Translations under genes and position numbers: made by a program
The notes under the pieces: generated by a model
What the model saw: only the letters and a program-made list of their open reading frames with translations
Told to the model about the DNA's origin: nothing
The model's database searches: none
Source of the DNA: Enterocloster clostridioformis
GTDB lineage: Bacteria > Bacillota > Clostridia > Lachnospirales > Lachnospiraceae
Assembly: GCF_020297485.1 (NCBI RefSeq)
Contig: NZ_JAIWZC010000001.1
Span: 1,984,001 to 2,048,000, forward strand
Length of the DNA: 64,000 nt
Reading direction: 5' to 3'
Shown here: one piece after another, positions 8,367 through 18,479 of the stretch
Layout: every line of letters starts with the position of its first letter
Position numbering within the stretch: the first letter of the stretch is position 1

Positions 8367-9122
8367 CTATAACACCCGAATCTGCATGGCGGTGATAAAA
8401 TTTTTATTGTCACTCTCCACGAACTGATCCAGAATATTAAAATTGATGGCCTGGGCCCCCAGCTCAAGGTCCGGCCTGGCCTCCCTCAGACGCCGGATGG
8501 TGTCCGGCACCCCCTCGTATCCGCCCAGATGGTATCCGCAGAGGAAGTCGCCTCCCCGGATAATCTGGATTCTGGACTGAGGTATGGTTTTTGGTATCTC
8601 CTCATGGTCCGGATACAGGTAGGCCCCAAAATACTTCCGGTCTCCCTCGTAAAAGGCGATGGTGGGATAAAAATAAAAGGAATTTTCCCTGTACAGCAGC
8701 TCCTCGTCGCCTATGGAAATAAACCTCCGGTCCTCAAAATGCTTTACCGCAATCTCATCCAGACGGATTCCATCCATCTCCTGTTCCATGAACCGGATTT
8801 TTCTCTGGATGGCCTCATCTATGTTGAGCAGCTTCTGCCACTGCCTACGAAGCTTCTGGGAGCGCTGCTTCATAATGTCCACAGCCCTGCTGGAATTTAA
8901 GCTGGTTCTGGATTCCTTGATTTCCTCCAGGGAATAGCCCAGACGGCGCATATAGGACACGGTTGCCAGCTCGTATATCTGGTCAAACTCATACTTTCTG
9001 CGCCCGTTTTTCTCATTGCGTTCCCTGGGGGAAAAGATGCCGACGCTGTCGTAGTAGTACAGTGTCTGTATGTTAAGCCCGAACAGCTCCGCCAATTCCC
9101 CGATAGAAAAATATTCCTTCAC
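8367..9122 (-). CDS. MerR-family transcriptional regulator of the purine-type operon
   Basis: 251 aa. The N-terminal winged helix is a clear MerR domain (YFSIGELAELFGLNIQTLYY), followed by a long helix for dimerisation and a C-terminal domain of about 130 residues that resembles GyrI-like effector-binding domains. It is encoded between the amidohydrolase and the BMP lipoprotein genes on the same strand. It most likely controls the operon through the 19-bp-spacer promoter at 10692-10722, which contains a perfect 17-bp palindrome. The ligand is unknown; a purine or oxidised purine taken up by the importer is the obvious guess. Confidence 0.88.
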   Translation of the reverse strand: MKEYFSIGELAELFGLNIQTLYYYDSVGIFSPRERNEKNGRRKYEFDQIYELATVSYMRRLGYSLEEIKESRTSLNSSRAVDIMKQRSQKLRRQWQKLLNIDEAIQRKIRFMEQEMDGIRLDEIAVKHFEDRRFISIGDEELLYRENSFYFYPTIAFYEGDRKYFGAYLYPDHEEIPKTIPQSRIQIIRGGDFLCGYHLGGYEGVPDTIRRLREARPDLELGAQAINFNILDQFVESDNKNFITAMQIRVL

Positions 9123-9177
9123 CTGCCAACCTTCTTTCCTTTTTTCTGCCGGCTTCCCCTTTAAATAAGATTCCCCC

Positions 9178-10608
9178 TTAAATAAATTCCCTGTACGCGC
9201 TGTGAGGCTCCCGGATGACCCTTGTGCATACAGCCTCTCCCTCCAGGGCCAGCTTTCTCTCGTCCACGCCTTTCAGGATGCCGTCTTTGTAAACAATGTT
9301 TCCGTTAATCATGGTCATCCACACCGGTCCGGTCAGTCCCACTCTGGCCAGCAGGTTCTTCGGGTCGTGCAGGGCGCCCGCCAGCTCCAGTGTCTCTGTG
9401 TCAATCATAAACAGGTCCGCTGCCTTTCCCGCTTCCAGGGACCCCAGGTCGCCTCTTCCAAGGGTCTTTGCCCCGTTTACGGTGGCCACCTTTAACATGT
9501 CATAGGCGGAGACGCATCCCCCTCTCTCCTTGGTGTGGTTTGCCTGCATCAGGTAAGCCATGCGCAGGGCATCCAGCAGATTGGAACTGTCATTGGTGGC
9601 GGAACCGTCGCATCCCAGGCTCACAAGGATGCCCGCTTCCCGCATTTCCTTTATATTTAGAATCGGGAAGCCGCCAAGTACGGCCGGCGCCGGACAGTGG
9701 GAAACCCCTGTGCCTGTGGCTGCCAGGACCCTATACTCTTCCTTTGTCACTTCCCAGTCATGGGCGTACCACACGTCCTCTCCGATAAAGCCCATCTCTC
9801 CACACCAGTCCATGGTGCGCTTGCCCCAGCGGGCCATCATGCCCTCGTTCTCTCCCTCGCCCAGATGCGTATGCATCCTGACCCCCTTCTCCCTGGCCAT
9901 GGCCACGGTCTCGGCAAAGGTTTCCCTGCGGCAGTTAATGGGCTGGCAGGGCGCCATGACTATCTGCCTCATGGAAAACGGCCCGGAATCGTGATACAGT
10001 CCAATCAGCCTGTCACAGTCCTTTAAGAACTCATCCGTTGTCTCCAGCATATTGTCGGGAATGGAGCTTCCTTCACTTCCGGGAAGGGTGTTGGTCCCCC
10101 TTCCGGCGTGGTACCGGATGCCCAAAAGCTCTGCCGCCTCCATCTGACGGTCCACCGGTGACTTGCCGGTCTTCCTGGTGTAGCAGTATTGGTGATCAAA
10201 GGCGCAGGTACAGCCGTGTTTCATCAAATCCGCAAAGGATGTAAGGGTGGAGTAGTAAATCACGTCGGAATCAATGTTCTGGAATATGCGGTAAATCTTA
10301 TCAATCCAGTCCATCACCATCATGTTGGGATAGTCAATGGTCATGAGATTGCGCACAAAGGTCTGGAAAAAATGATGATGGGTGTTGATCAGGCCCGGAT
10401 ACACGAATTTTCCCTCTGCCCGGATGACCTGGACCTCCTCCTGATTCAGATTTCTTCCTGACGCCGGGTCCCCTCCGTTCATCAGGTCCCTGCCGATTGC
10501 CAGTATCTTCGGCCCCTCAATCAGCATGTCCGCGTCCCTGTAAACCCGGTCTTCCCCGTCACAGGACACGATTGCCCTGGCATTCTTAATAAGAATCTTT
10601 TTGTCCAT
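9178..10608 (-). CDS. Amidohydrolase-family deaminase, 8-oxoguanine deaminase/AtzB-like
   Basis: 476 aa, cytosolic, metal-dependent hydrolase of the ATZ/TRZ-type amidohydrolase family. The metal ligands are visible: the NTHHHFFQT box near residues 76-84, MHTHLGEGENEG in the middle, and LGCDGSATND towards the end. The closest families by motif are 8-oxoguanine deaminase and hydroxyatrazine ethylaminohydrolase. Its place as first gene before a BMP-type importer suggests deamination of an imported purine. Substrate assignment is inference; guanine deaminase or another aminohydrolase remains possible. The start has GAGAGG 7 nt upstream. Confidence 0.85.
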   Translation of the reverse strand: MDKKILIKNARAIVSCDGEDRVYRDADMLIEGPKILAIGRDLMNGGDPASGRNLNQEEVQVIRAEGKFVYPGLINTHHHFFQTFVRNLMTIDYPNMMVMDWIDKIYRIFQNIDSDVIYYSTLTSFADLMKHGCTCAFDHQYCYTRKTGKSPVDRQMEAAELLGIRYHAGRGTNTLPGSEGSSIPDNMLETTDEFLKDCDRLIGLYHDSGPFSMRQIVMAPCQPINCRRETFAETVAMAREKGVRMHTHLGEGENEGMMARWGKRTMDWCGEMGFIGEDVWYAHDWEVTKEEYRVLAATGTGVSHCPAPAVLGGFPILNIKEMREAGILVSLGCDGSATNDSSNLLDALRMAYLMQANHTKERGGCVSAYDMLKVATVNGAKTLGRGDLGSLEAGKAADLFMIDTETLELAGALHDPKNLLARVGLTGPVWMTMINGNIVYKDGILKGVDERKLALEGEAVCTRVIREPHSAYREFI

Positions 10609-10640
10609 TCTTTACCTCTCTTTCGGAAATATCATGCTGC

Positions 10641-10669
10641 AAAAAAGGACCGGCTTTGCCAGCCGGTCC
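10641..10669 (-). terminator. Intrinsic terminator between the symporter and amidohydrolase genes, inside the amidohydrolase leader
   Basis: A perfect 9-bp stem (10647-10655/10661-10669) with a 5-nt loop and a six-T tail on the minus strand. It can end the symporter transcript. It also lies downstream of the MerR-type promoter at 10692-10722, so transcripts from that promoter must read through it. Confidence 0.8.
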
Positions 10670-10680
10670 TTTCCGCTTGG

Positions 10681-10725
10681 CTCTTGAACCTATTATATAT
10701 CCTATAGCCGCTATAGGTTCAAGAG
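10681..10725 (-). promoter_or_regulatory. MerR-type promoter and operator of the purine-type operon
   Basis: On the minus strand TTGAAC (10717-10722) and TATAAT (10692-10697) are separated by 19 bp. That over-long spacer is diagnostic of MerR-activated promoters. The spacer holds a perfect 17-bp palindrome, CCTATAGCCGCTATAGG (10701-10717). A second, outer 13-bp inverted repeat (10681-10693 and 10713-10725) encloses the whole promoter. The expected start of transcription is near 10685. Confidence 0.75.
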
Positions 10726-10789
10726 TAATTTTGTTTTTATTATAAATCGCTATATTCATATTAGTAAAACTTATAAATATGCAGACCCG

Positions 10790-11983
10790 TCACAGCCCGC
10801 TTTCAATCTTCTGCCTCTTGATTCCGTGTTTCTCGGCAAAGCCTGTAAGAATCATGGTCAGGGCCCCGTCACCGGTCACGTTGCAGGCGGTTCCGAAGCT
10901 GTCCTGAAGGGCAAAGATGGTAAGCATCAGCGCTGTTCCCGTTTCGTCAAATCCCAGTACGCCTGTAATCAGACCCAGGGAAGCCATAACCGTGCCTCCG
11001 GGAACACCGGGCGCTCCGATGGCGAACACACCCAAAAGGGCGCAGAACAAAATCATGGTGCCCAGGGACGGAATGGTTCCGTAAAGGATCTTGGATATGG
11101 TCATCACAAAGAATACCTCTGTCAGAACAGAACCGCACAGATGGATGTTGGCAAAGAGCGGGATGCCGAAGTCCACCATGTCATCCCTGAGAGGCGGCTG
11201 TGATTTCTTGGCACAGCGCAGGGCAACAGCCAGTGTAGCCGCTGAGGACATGGTACCCACCGCGGTAATATAGGCAGGTCCGTAATTCTTTATGACATCC
11301 AGCGGATTCTTGCCTGAATAGGCGCCGCCGACGGCATACAGCAGGGCCAGCCAGATGTAATGGCCAATCATGACAATGATGACCACCTGGATGAACACGG
11401 GAAGCTGTTTTGTAATAGTCCCCTCATAGGAAAGGGCACAGAATGTAAACGCGATAAACACAGGAAGGATAGGAATTACCACCTTGGTGACAACGGACAG
11501 CACAATCTGCTGGAACTCCTCCAGCACCTGAGTAATCACCGCGGCCTTGGTCCATGTGGCGGCCAGGCCCAGAAGCAGTGAGAACACCAGGGCGCTCATC
11601 ACAGGCATAATTTGAGGTATATCCAGCTGGAACACGATTTCCGGCAAATCCTTTAACCCCTCCACCTCAGTGGCAATGGACAGGTGAGGAATCATAAGAA
11701 AACCTGCCGTCATAGAAAAAAGGGCTGCACCGATAGATGAAACATAGGCAATTATAATGGCGACTCCCAGCATTTTGGATGCATTGTTGCCCAGCCTTGT
11801 GATGGAAGGGGCAATGAATCCGATGATGATAAGCGGCACACAGAAAACAATGACCTGGTTCAGGATGTATTTGATTGTCACAACAACATGCATAAGGCCG
11901 CTCCCGGCCAACTGACCAACTATGATGCCCAGGATAACGCCCAAAAGCAACCGAAACGGTAAACTGCCTGTTATTTTTTTCAT
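10790..11983 (-). CDS. Dicarboxylate/amino acid:cation symporter (DAACS family)
   Basis: 397 aa integral membrane symporter of the GltP/DctA/SstT fold, which couples uptake of acidic or small neutral amino acids or dicarboxylates to Na+ or H+. The serine-rich hairpin motif GTMSSAATLAVA and the late TGDGALTMILTGFA region are visible. It starts 2 bp after the stop of the CyuA-type gene; its binding site GGAGAATAAGT lies in that gene's end, so the two are coupled. The partner suggests that it imports L-cysteine or L-serine, like SstT, but this is inference. Confidence 0.88.
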   Translation of the reverse strand: MKKITGSLPFRLLLGVILGIIVGQLAGSGLMHVVVTIKYILNQVIVFCVPLIIIGFIAPSITRLGNNASKMLGVAIIIAYVSSIGAALFSMTAGFLMIPHLSIATEVEGLKDLPEIVFQLDIPQIMPVMSALVFSLLLGLAATWTKAAVITQVLEEFQQIVLSVVTKVVIPILPVFIAFTFCALSYEGTITKQLPVFIQVVIIVMIGHYIWLALLYAVGGAYSGKNPLDVIKNYGPAYITAVGTMSSAATLAVALRCAKKSQPPLRDDMVDFGIPLFANIHLCGSVLTEVFFVMTISKILYGTIPSLGTMILFCALLGVFAIGAPGVPGGTVMASLGLITGVLGFDETGTALMLTIFALQDSFGTACNVTGDGALTMILTGFAEKHGIKRQKIESGL

Positions 11984-11985
11984 AC

Positions 11986-13260
11986 TTATTCTCCAATCAT
12001 GATTTTTATGATTTCCTCGTTGGTCTCCTTCATCCCTTCTTTTCCAAGACGACCAACGTTCTTAAGTGTGGCCTCGACACCCTTGGTGACGATACCGTCT
12101 CCCCCGTAAAACTGCTGACCGCGTATATACATGTTGTAGCCCAGAATTCCCGCATCCACTGCCGAGGCAATCTTGGCCGCGCAGGAAGCCTTTGCTCCGT
12201 CACAGACAATGCCCGACACAATGGCAAGGGCGTTTACAACCGTATGTACGACTTCTTTGAAACCGCCGCCGCACAGGTAAGCAATCCCTGCACCGGCGCC
12301 TGCACCGGCACTGACAGCCCCGCAGTAAGCGGAAAGCCTGCCAATGGGAGTCTTCTGATGGATGGCTGTCAGGTTGGACAGAGCCAGCGCCCTGTACTTC
12401 TTATCCTCATCCACCTTAAATTCCTCCGCATATACCAGCACGGGAACAGAGGCAGTGATACCCTGGTTTCCGCTTCCCGAATTGATGATGACCGGCAGTT
12501 CACAGCCATTCATCCTGGCGTCAGAACCTGCCGCTGCCATGGCTTTTGCCCTGGTGCGGACATCATTTCCGGACATTTCCAAAAGAACAGAGCCGATATT
12601 GGCGCCATAATCCCCTTTTAATCCCTCCTGGGCAATGGCCCAGTTGTACTTAATCTGGCGGTCCAATACTTCCCGTATATCCCCGATGTCCACCGTATTG
12701 ATAAAATCCCAGATGTCCTCCATGTTGAGCAGGCTTCTGTCAGTCAGACCCTCCTCCTCGCCTGCCACCTCTACCTGCTTAAGAATCTCCCCATTCTTTT
12801 CAATCAGCACGATATTGGTATGATAATTGGCGATGCGGACCTTTGCGTAGGAATCCCCCTTATACAGAGTCACGATGATATCAAAGGTAATGCCGTTATC
12901 CGCATGCTCCACCCTGATTTCCGTGTTATCCAGGAATTCCTTCATCTGTCTGGTCTGATCTGGTGTAACTTCTGCAATCACCTCCAGTTCTTTGTCCGAA
13001 TCTCCCGCAACAATTCCCGCTGCTGCCGCTGCCGGAATGCCCTTCAGATGATTCGTGTTAGGCACGATAACCGACTTCACATTCTTGATAATGCTTCCGC
13101 TGGCTCCCACCACCACACGGTCCGGCAGCTCCCCCAGCACTTTCCTGGCCGTGGCCGCCGCATAGGCAAGGGCAATGGGCTCTGTACATCCCATGGCCGG
13201 AAGCAGCTCCTCCTTCAGAATTTGAACATACGCTCCGTACTTAACATTTGTTTTTTCCAT
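11986..13260 (-). CDS. L-cysteine desulfidase / L-serine deaminase-like protein (CyuA, UPF0597 family)
   Basis: 424 aa cytosolic enzyme of the CyuA/YhaM (UPF0597) family, related to the alpha subunit of iron-sulfur serine dehydratases. It would convert L-cysteine to pyruvate, sulfide and ammonia, or deaminate serine. Cys25 in the MGCTEPIALAYA motif and later Cys residues (CGAVSAGAGAGAG, GIVCDGAKASCA) match the positions that hold the oxygen-labile [4Fe-4S] cluster. It is operonic with a DAACS symporter and divergent from a LysR gene (174 bp between starts), which is the likely regulator. Confidence 0.87.
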   Translation of the reverse strand: MEKTNVKYGAYVQILKEELLPAMGCTEPIALAYAAATARKVLGELPDRVVVGASGSIIKNVKSVIVPNTNHLKGIPAAAAAGIVAGDSDKELEVIAEVTPDQTRQMKEFLDNTEIRVEHADNGITFDIIVTLYKGDSYAKVRIANYHTNIVLIEKNGEILKQVEVAGEEEGLTDRSLLNMEDIWDFINTVDIGDIREVLDRQIKYNWAIAQEGLKGDYGANIGSVLLEMSGNDVRTRAKAMAAAGSDARMNGCELPVIINSGSGNQGITASVPVLVYAEEFKVDEDKKYRALALSNLTAIHQKTPIGRLSAYCGAVSAGAGAGAGIAYLCGGGFKEVVHTVVNALAIVSGIVCDGAKASCAAKIASAVDAGILGYNMYIRGQQFYGGDGIVTKGVEATLKNVGRLGKEGMKETNEEIIKIMIGE

Positions 13261-13434
13261 GATGATTGTGATACCTTTCTCAATTTTAATTGATTATCCG
13301 GAAAATTACTATACATTTTGGATTGATTTCTGATTAATATTAATGTACCATAAAAGCATATGGTTGTAAAATTTAATGTTTTTATGATATCATTTAAAAA
13401 TTTTTATACAAAATGAGCAAAGGAATCACATCAT

Positions 13435-14310
13435 ATGGAGCTACGGGAGATTGCCGCCTTTATCCAGGTAGCGCAGTTAAAGAGCTTTTCCAAGGCAGCC
13501 AGACAGCTGGGTTATTCCCAGGCAGCTGTCACCATTCAAATCAAACAGCTGGAGCAGGAGCTGAACGTCCATCTCTTTGACCGCATCGGCAAACAGACCA
13601 CCCTGACCCATCAGGGAGCCCTGTTTTACGAACACGCGGTCTCGGTCATGAAGGAGCTGGAACACGCCAGGGACGCGGTCACCCATGTTTCAGAGCTTAC
13701 CGGAAGCCTGTGTCTGGGGACCATTGAATCCATTTGCGCCACCATATTCCCGGAGCTGTTAAGGGAATACCACAGGCTCTACCCCAAGGTCAACATAAGG
13801 CTCATCACCGACTCCCCTGAGACACTGTTGGAGATGATGAACAGCAATGCCATTGATATAGTGTATTTCCTGGATAAGCGTATGTATGACAGCAAATGGA
13901 TAAAAGTCCTGGAGGAACCGGAGGACATTGTGTTTGTCACCGCCTCCGGCCACCCCTTTGTGGGGAGGGACAGCCTGGACCTGGACCAGGTCATAGGCCA
14001 GCCCTTCATCCTCACCGAGAGAAACGCCAGCTACCGTTTTATCCTGGACCAGTACCTGGCTGCCCAGGGCAAGGAAATACACCCCTTTCTGGAGATAGGG
14101 AACACGGAATTTATCATCAACCTGCTGAGAAAGAACCTGGGTGTTTCCTTTCTTCCGGAATTCACCATACACAGGGATATTATCAGCGGAGAGCTGGCCG
14201 TATTGGATGTCAGGGATTTCTACATGAGGACCTGGCGTCAGATTGTTTACCACAAGGATAAGTGGGTCACCAGAGAGATGGACGCGTTCATACGTCTGGC
14301 CAGGAGTTAA
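13435..14310 (+). CDS. LysR-family transcriptional regulator, divergent from the cysteine/serine genes
   Basis: 291 aa. The winged-helix domain is at the N-terminus (MELREIAAFIQVAQLKSFSK, then AARQLGYSQAAVTIQIKQLE), followed by a periplasmic-binding-like effector domain of normal length. It is divergent from the CyuA-type gene. The intergenic region contains the palindrome ATTAATATTAAT (13333-13344), which fits a T-N11-A LysR box. It probably activates the cysteine/serine uptake and degradation genes. It ends 11 bp before a large convergent terminator. Confidence 0.9.
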   Translation: MELREIAAFIQVAQLKSFSKAARQLGYSQAAVTIQIKQLEQELNVHLFDRIGKQTTLTHQGALFYEHAVSVMKELEHARDAVTHVSELTGSLCLGTIESICATIFPELLREYHRLYPKVNIRLITDSPETLLEMMNSNAIDIVYFLDKRMYDSKWIKVLEEPEDIVFVTASGHPFVGRDSLDLDQVIGQPFILTERNASYRFILDQYLAAQGKEIHPFLEIGNTEFIINLLRKNLGVSFLPEFTIHRDIISGELAVLDVRDFYMRTWRQIVYHKDKWVTREMDAFIRLARS

Positions 14311-14320
14311 ACCCCAAAAA

Positions 14321-14386
14321 AGCAGCCCGGCGCGTCAGAATTTAATTCTGAAGGGAGCATGTTCTCCCTGCCGCACATGGGCTGCT
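14321..14386. terminator. Three-helix bidirectional terminator between lysR and leuD
   Basis: AGCAGCCC (14321-14328) pairs with GGGCTGCT (14379-14386). Enclosed are two further hairpins, TCAGAAT/ATTCTGA (14335-14351) and GGGAG/CTCCC (14353-14368), which gives a three-way junction. A5-6 precedes and T3 follows, so it can serve both convergent genes. Confidence 0.65.
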
Positions 14387-14397
14387 TTCCTGCTTTT

Positions 14398-14883
14398 CTA
14401 TTGTCCGTTAATGTAATTCACCAGGCCGCCCGCCGATATGATTTTCTGCATGAAGGGCGGGAAGGACTGGCCCTGATAGGTCTCTCCCTTTGTCTTGTTG
14501 GTGATGATTCCGCTGTCAAAATCAACTTCCACCTCATCCCCCGCCTCAATGGACCTGGCCGCCTCCAGGCACTCAATGATGGGAAGGCCGATGTTTATGG
14601 AATTCCTGTAGAAGATACGGGCAAATGTCTCCGCGATAACGCAGCTCACTCCCGCGCACTTGATGGCCAGAGGCGCGTGTTCCCGGGAGGAACCGCAGCC
14701 GAAATTCTTGTTGGCCACAATGATGTCCCCCTTTTGGACCTTATTCACAAACTCCCTGTCAATATCCTCCATACAGTGTTTTGCCAGCTCGTCGCCCTGG
14801 GTGGCGTTTAAATATCTGGCCGGGATGATGACATCCGTATCCACATTGTCACCGTATTTAAAAACGTGTCCGCATGCTTTCAT
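14398..14883 (-). CDS. leuD: 3-isopropylmalate dehydratase small subunit
   Basis: 161 aa swivel-domain subunit of isopropylmalate isomerase, which converts 2- to 3-isopropylmalate in leucine synthesis together with LeuC. Visible motifs are the start [20 protein letters not shown] and the loop [12 protein letters not shown] that reaches into the active site. The start at 14883 has AAGGAG 8 nt upstream; the frame is open for 12 further codons without support. It follows leuC by 44 bp on the same strand. Confidence 0.95.
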   Translation of the reverse strand: MKACGHVFKYGDNVDTDVIIPARYLNATQGDELAKHCMEDIDREFVNKVQKGDIIVANKNFGCGSSREHAPLAIKCAGVSCVIAETFARIFYRNSINIGLPIIECLEAARSIEAGDEVEVDFDSGIITNKTKGETYQGQSFPPFMQKIISAGGLVNYINGQ

Positions 14884-14927
14884 GTTCAGTCTCCTTTTCC
14901 TTTCACAATGATATTGCATTTATTCCG

Positions 14928-16190
14928 TTAATCCAGCCGGCACGGGCAGATAATTTTTCCCGCCACGGCACTTGCGGCAGCCACGGCCGGGCTGGCCAGA
15001 TATACCTCTGAATCAACGTGTCCCATACGTCCCACAAAGTTTCGGTTTGTTGTGGAGATGCACCTCTCCCCGGCCGCAAGGATACCCATGTAGCCGCCCA
15101 GACACGGACCGCAGGTAGGTGTGCTCACCACGGCTCCCGCCTCAATGAAAATCTCCAGAAGCCCCTCTCTCATTGCCTGAAGATAGATGGACTGGGTAGC
15201 CGGTATCACGATGCAGCGCACACCCTTGGCAATCTTCCTGCCCTTTAATACCTCCGCCGCGATTCTCATGTCCTCTATACGTCCGTTGGTACAGGAACCG
15301 ATGACCGCCTGGTCCACCTTCACATCCCCTGCCTGGTCAATGGTCCTGGTATTGGAAGGAAGATGGGGGAAGGATACGGTGGGCTTTAACTGGGACAAGT
15401 CAATCACATATGTCTCATCATACTCCGCGTCCTCATCCGCCTTATATGCGGTAAACCCGCGCTTTGAATGCTCCTTCATATATTCGGCGGCCAGTTCATC
15501 CACCGGGAAGATTCCGTTCTTTCCTCCTGCCTCGATTGCCATGTTGCAGATGGTAAAGCGGTCATCCATGGAAAGGTTCCTGATTCCCTCCCCCACGAAC
15601 TCCATGGACTTATACAGGGCTCCGTCCACACCAATCATGCCGATAATATGTAAGATTACATCCTTGCCGCTGACCCACTTGGAGGGCTTGCCCACCAGCT
15701 CAAATTTAATGGCAGAGGGCACCTTAAACCATGCCCTGCCGGTCACCATGCCGGCTGCCATATCCGTGCTTCCCACCCCCGTGGAAAATGCTCCCAGCGC
15801 TCCGTATGTACATGTGTGGGAGTCCGCGCCTATGACCGCGTCACCGGCCACCACCAGTCCCTTTTCAGGAAGAAGGGCATGCTCGATTCCCATCTCTCCC
15901 ACATCGAAATAATTGGTTATCTCATGGCGGCAGGCAAACTCCCTGCAGCACTTGCAGTTCTCAGCCGACTTTATATCCTTGTTAGGGATAAAATGGTCCA
16001 TAACCAGGGCAATCTTGTCCTTATCAAACACGGTCTTTCTGTCCATCTTCTTCATCTCGTTGATGGCAACCGGAGAAGTGATGTCATTTCCCAGCACTAA
16101 ATCCAAATCCGCCTCTATGAGCTGTCCCGCCTTCACTTCCTCAAGTCCTGCGTGGGCAGCCAGGATTTTCTGGCTCATGGTCATTCCCAT
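14928..16190 (-). CDS. leuC: 3-isopropylmalate dehydratase large subunit
   Basis: 420 aa aconitase-fold subunit carrying the [4Fe-4S] cluster. Motifs include [29 protein letters not shown] and [13 protein letters not shown], the last supplying cluster cysteines. The length is that of the two-subunit (HacA-like) LeuC. The start ATG at 16190 has GGAGG 9 nt upstream. It forms an operon with leuD and is divergent from a LysR gene 152 bp away. The minus-strand TATAAT near 16240 has only a poor -35, as expected for an activator-dependent promoter. Confidence 0.95.
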   Translation of the reverse strand: MGMTMSQKILAAHAGLEEVKAGQLIEADLDLVLGNDITSPVAINEMKKMDRKTVFDKDKIALVMDHFIPNKDIKSAENCKCCREFACRHEITNYFDVGEMGIEHALLPEKGLVVAGDAVIGADSHTCTYGALGAFSTGVGSTDMAAGMVTGRAWFKVPSAIKFELVGKPSKWVSGKDVILHIIGMIGVDGALYKSMEFVGEGIRNLSMDDRFTICNMAIEAGGKNGIFPVDELAAEYMKEHSKRGFTAYKADEDAEYDETYVIDLSQLKPTVSFPHLPSNTRTIDQAGDVKVDQAVIGSCTNGRIEDMRIAAEVLKGRKIAKGVRCIVIPATQSIYLQAMREGLLEIFIEAGAVVSTPTCGPCLGGYMGILAAGERCISTTNRNFVGRMGHVDSEVYLASPAVAAASAVAGKIICPCRLD

Positions 16191-16342
16191 AACTTATTTC
16201 CTCCTTCAATATCCTTCTCTTTAATAATTCCTCGAAATTATATCATCCGTGCTTTACATTTTAGCATATGTATTGTTATAATAAAAATGCATAATATGAA
16301 TGGGATATATGAAAAAATGTTATATAGCAGGAGGGGGATTCC

Positions 16343-17224
16343 ATGGAACAGAACCTGTCCCAATACAAGATATTTTATGAAGTGGCCAAAGCCGGCAACA
16401 TATCCAAGGCCGCAAAGGAACTTTACATCAGCCAGCCCGCCATCAGCAAGGCCATCAGCAAGCTGGAGGACAGCCTTGGCCTGTCCCTGTTTACCCGAAG
16501 CTCCCGCGGAGTACAGCTCACCTCTGAGGGTGAAATTCTATTTGAACATACCAGGGAGGCTTTTGACGCCCTGGACCGGGGCGAACAGGAACTGAAGCGG
16601 ATTCAGGAATTCGACATCGGCCACTTACGGATTGGGGTGAGCAACACTCTGTGCAAATATATCCTGCTTCCCTACCTGAAGACCTTCATCGACCAGTATC
16701 CTCACATGAAGGTTACCATAGAAAGCCAGGCCACAGCCCAGACCCTTGGCCGGCTGGAGCAGCAGAAGATCGACCTGGGCCTGGTTGCCGAGCCCTCGGT
16801 CCGCCGTGACCTGGCCTTTATCCCGGTCATGGATATCCAGGACACCTTTGTCACCACCCCCAATTATCTGGAGAACCTGTACCTGAGAGAGGGGCGGGAT
16901 ACCAGCCTGTTTGAGACGGGCAACATCATGCTTCTTGACACCAGCAACATGACCCGCCACCATGTGGACGAATACATGGAGGAAAACAACATCTGTCCCC
17001 ACCAGATTCTGGAAGTCACCACCATGGACCTGCTGATTGAATTTGCCAAAATTGGCCTGGGCATTGCCTGTGTCATCAAGGAATTGGTGCAGAAGGAGCT
17101 GGACAGCGGCCTGCTGGTAGAGATTCCCCTGTATATCCCCATCCACCGCAGGACCATCGGCTTCGCCTATCACCCCTCCAACCAGGCCATGGCCCTGAAA
17201 ACATTCCTGGAGTTTCTGTACTGA
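16343..17224 (+). CDS. LysR-family transcriptional regulator, divergent from leuCD
   Basis: 293 aa. The N-terminal HTH reads YEVAKAGNISKAAKELYISQ and continues as PAISKAISKLEDSLGLSLFT; a LysR substrate-binding domain follows. It is divergent from leuC; the shared 152-bp region is AT-rich with imperfect dyads (ATGCAT and ATACATATG around 16262-16290) suitable for LysR binding. It probably activates leuCD in response to a pathway intermediate, but this is by position only. The start has a GGAGGGGG site 6 nt upstream. Confidence 0.9.
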   Translation: MEQNLSQYKIFYEVAKAGNISKAAKELYISQPAISKAISKLEDSLGLSLFTRSSRGVQLTSEGEILFEHTREAFDALDRGEQELKRIQEFDIGHLRIGVSNTLCKYILLPYLKTFIDQYPHMKVTIESQATAQTLGRLEQQKIDLGLVAEPSVRRDLAFIPVMDIQDTFVTTPNYLENLYLREGRDTSLFETGNIMLLDTSNMTRHHVDEYMEENNICPHQILEVTTMDLLIEFAKIGLGIACVIKELVQKELDSGLLVEIPLYIPIHRRTIGFAYHPSNQAMALKTFLEFLY

Positions 17225-17255
17225 TACTCCGAATATGCATATTCTGCATATATAA

Positions 17256-17298
17256 AACAGGCGGATTCCCCGGTTTCCTTCCGGGGCCTCCGCCTGTT
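17256..17298. terminator. Bidirectional terminator between lysR and ilvC
   Basis: AACAGGCGG (17256-17264) pairs with CCGCCTGTT (17290-17298), with an inner CCCCGG/CCGGGG stem. It separates the convergent lysR and ilvC genes. Confidence 0.8.
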
Positions 17299-17357
17299 CT
17301 TCCTTGTATCCGCCAATCTTCCCGAATACAATCTACGCAGCGTTCGTTGTGAATCAA

Positions 17358-18383
<1,026 letters not shown>

Positions 18384-18479
18384 TCAATTCCTTTGAACTT
18401 AAATCTTAAATGATATATGTTTAAGGCAACAAAACCGACGACTCTCTGTCCGCCTTTGGCCGCCCCTTAAGCCTCTGTT

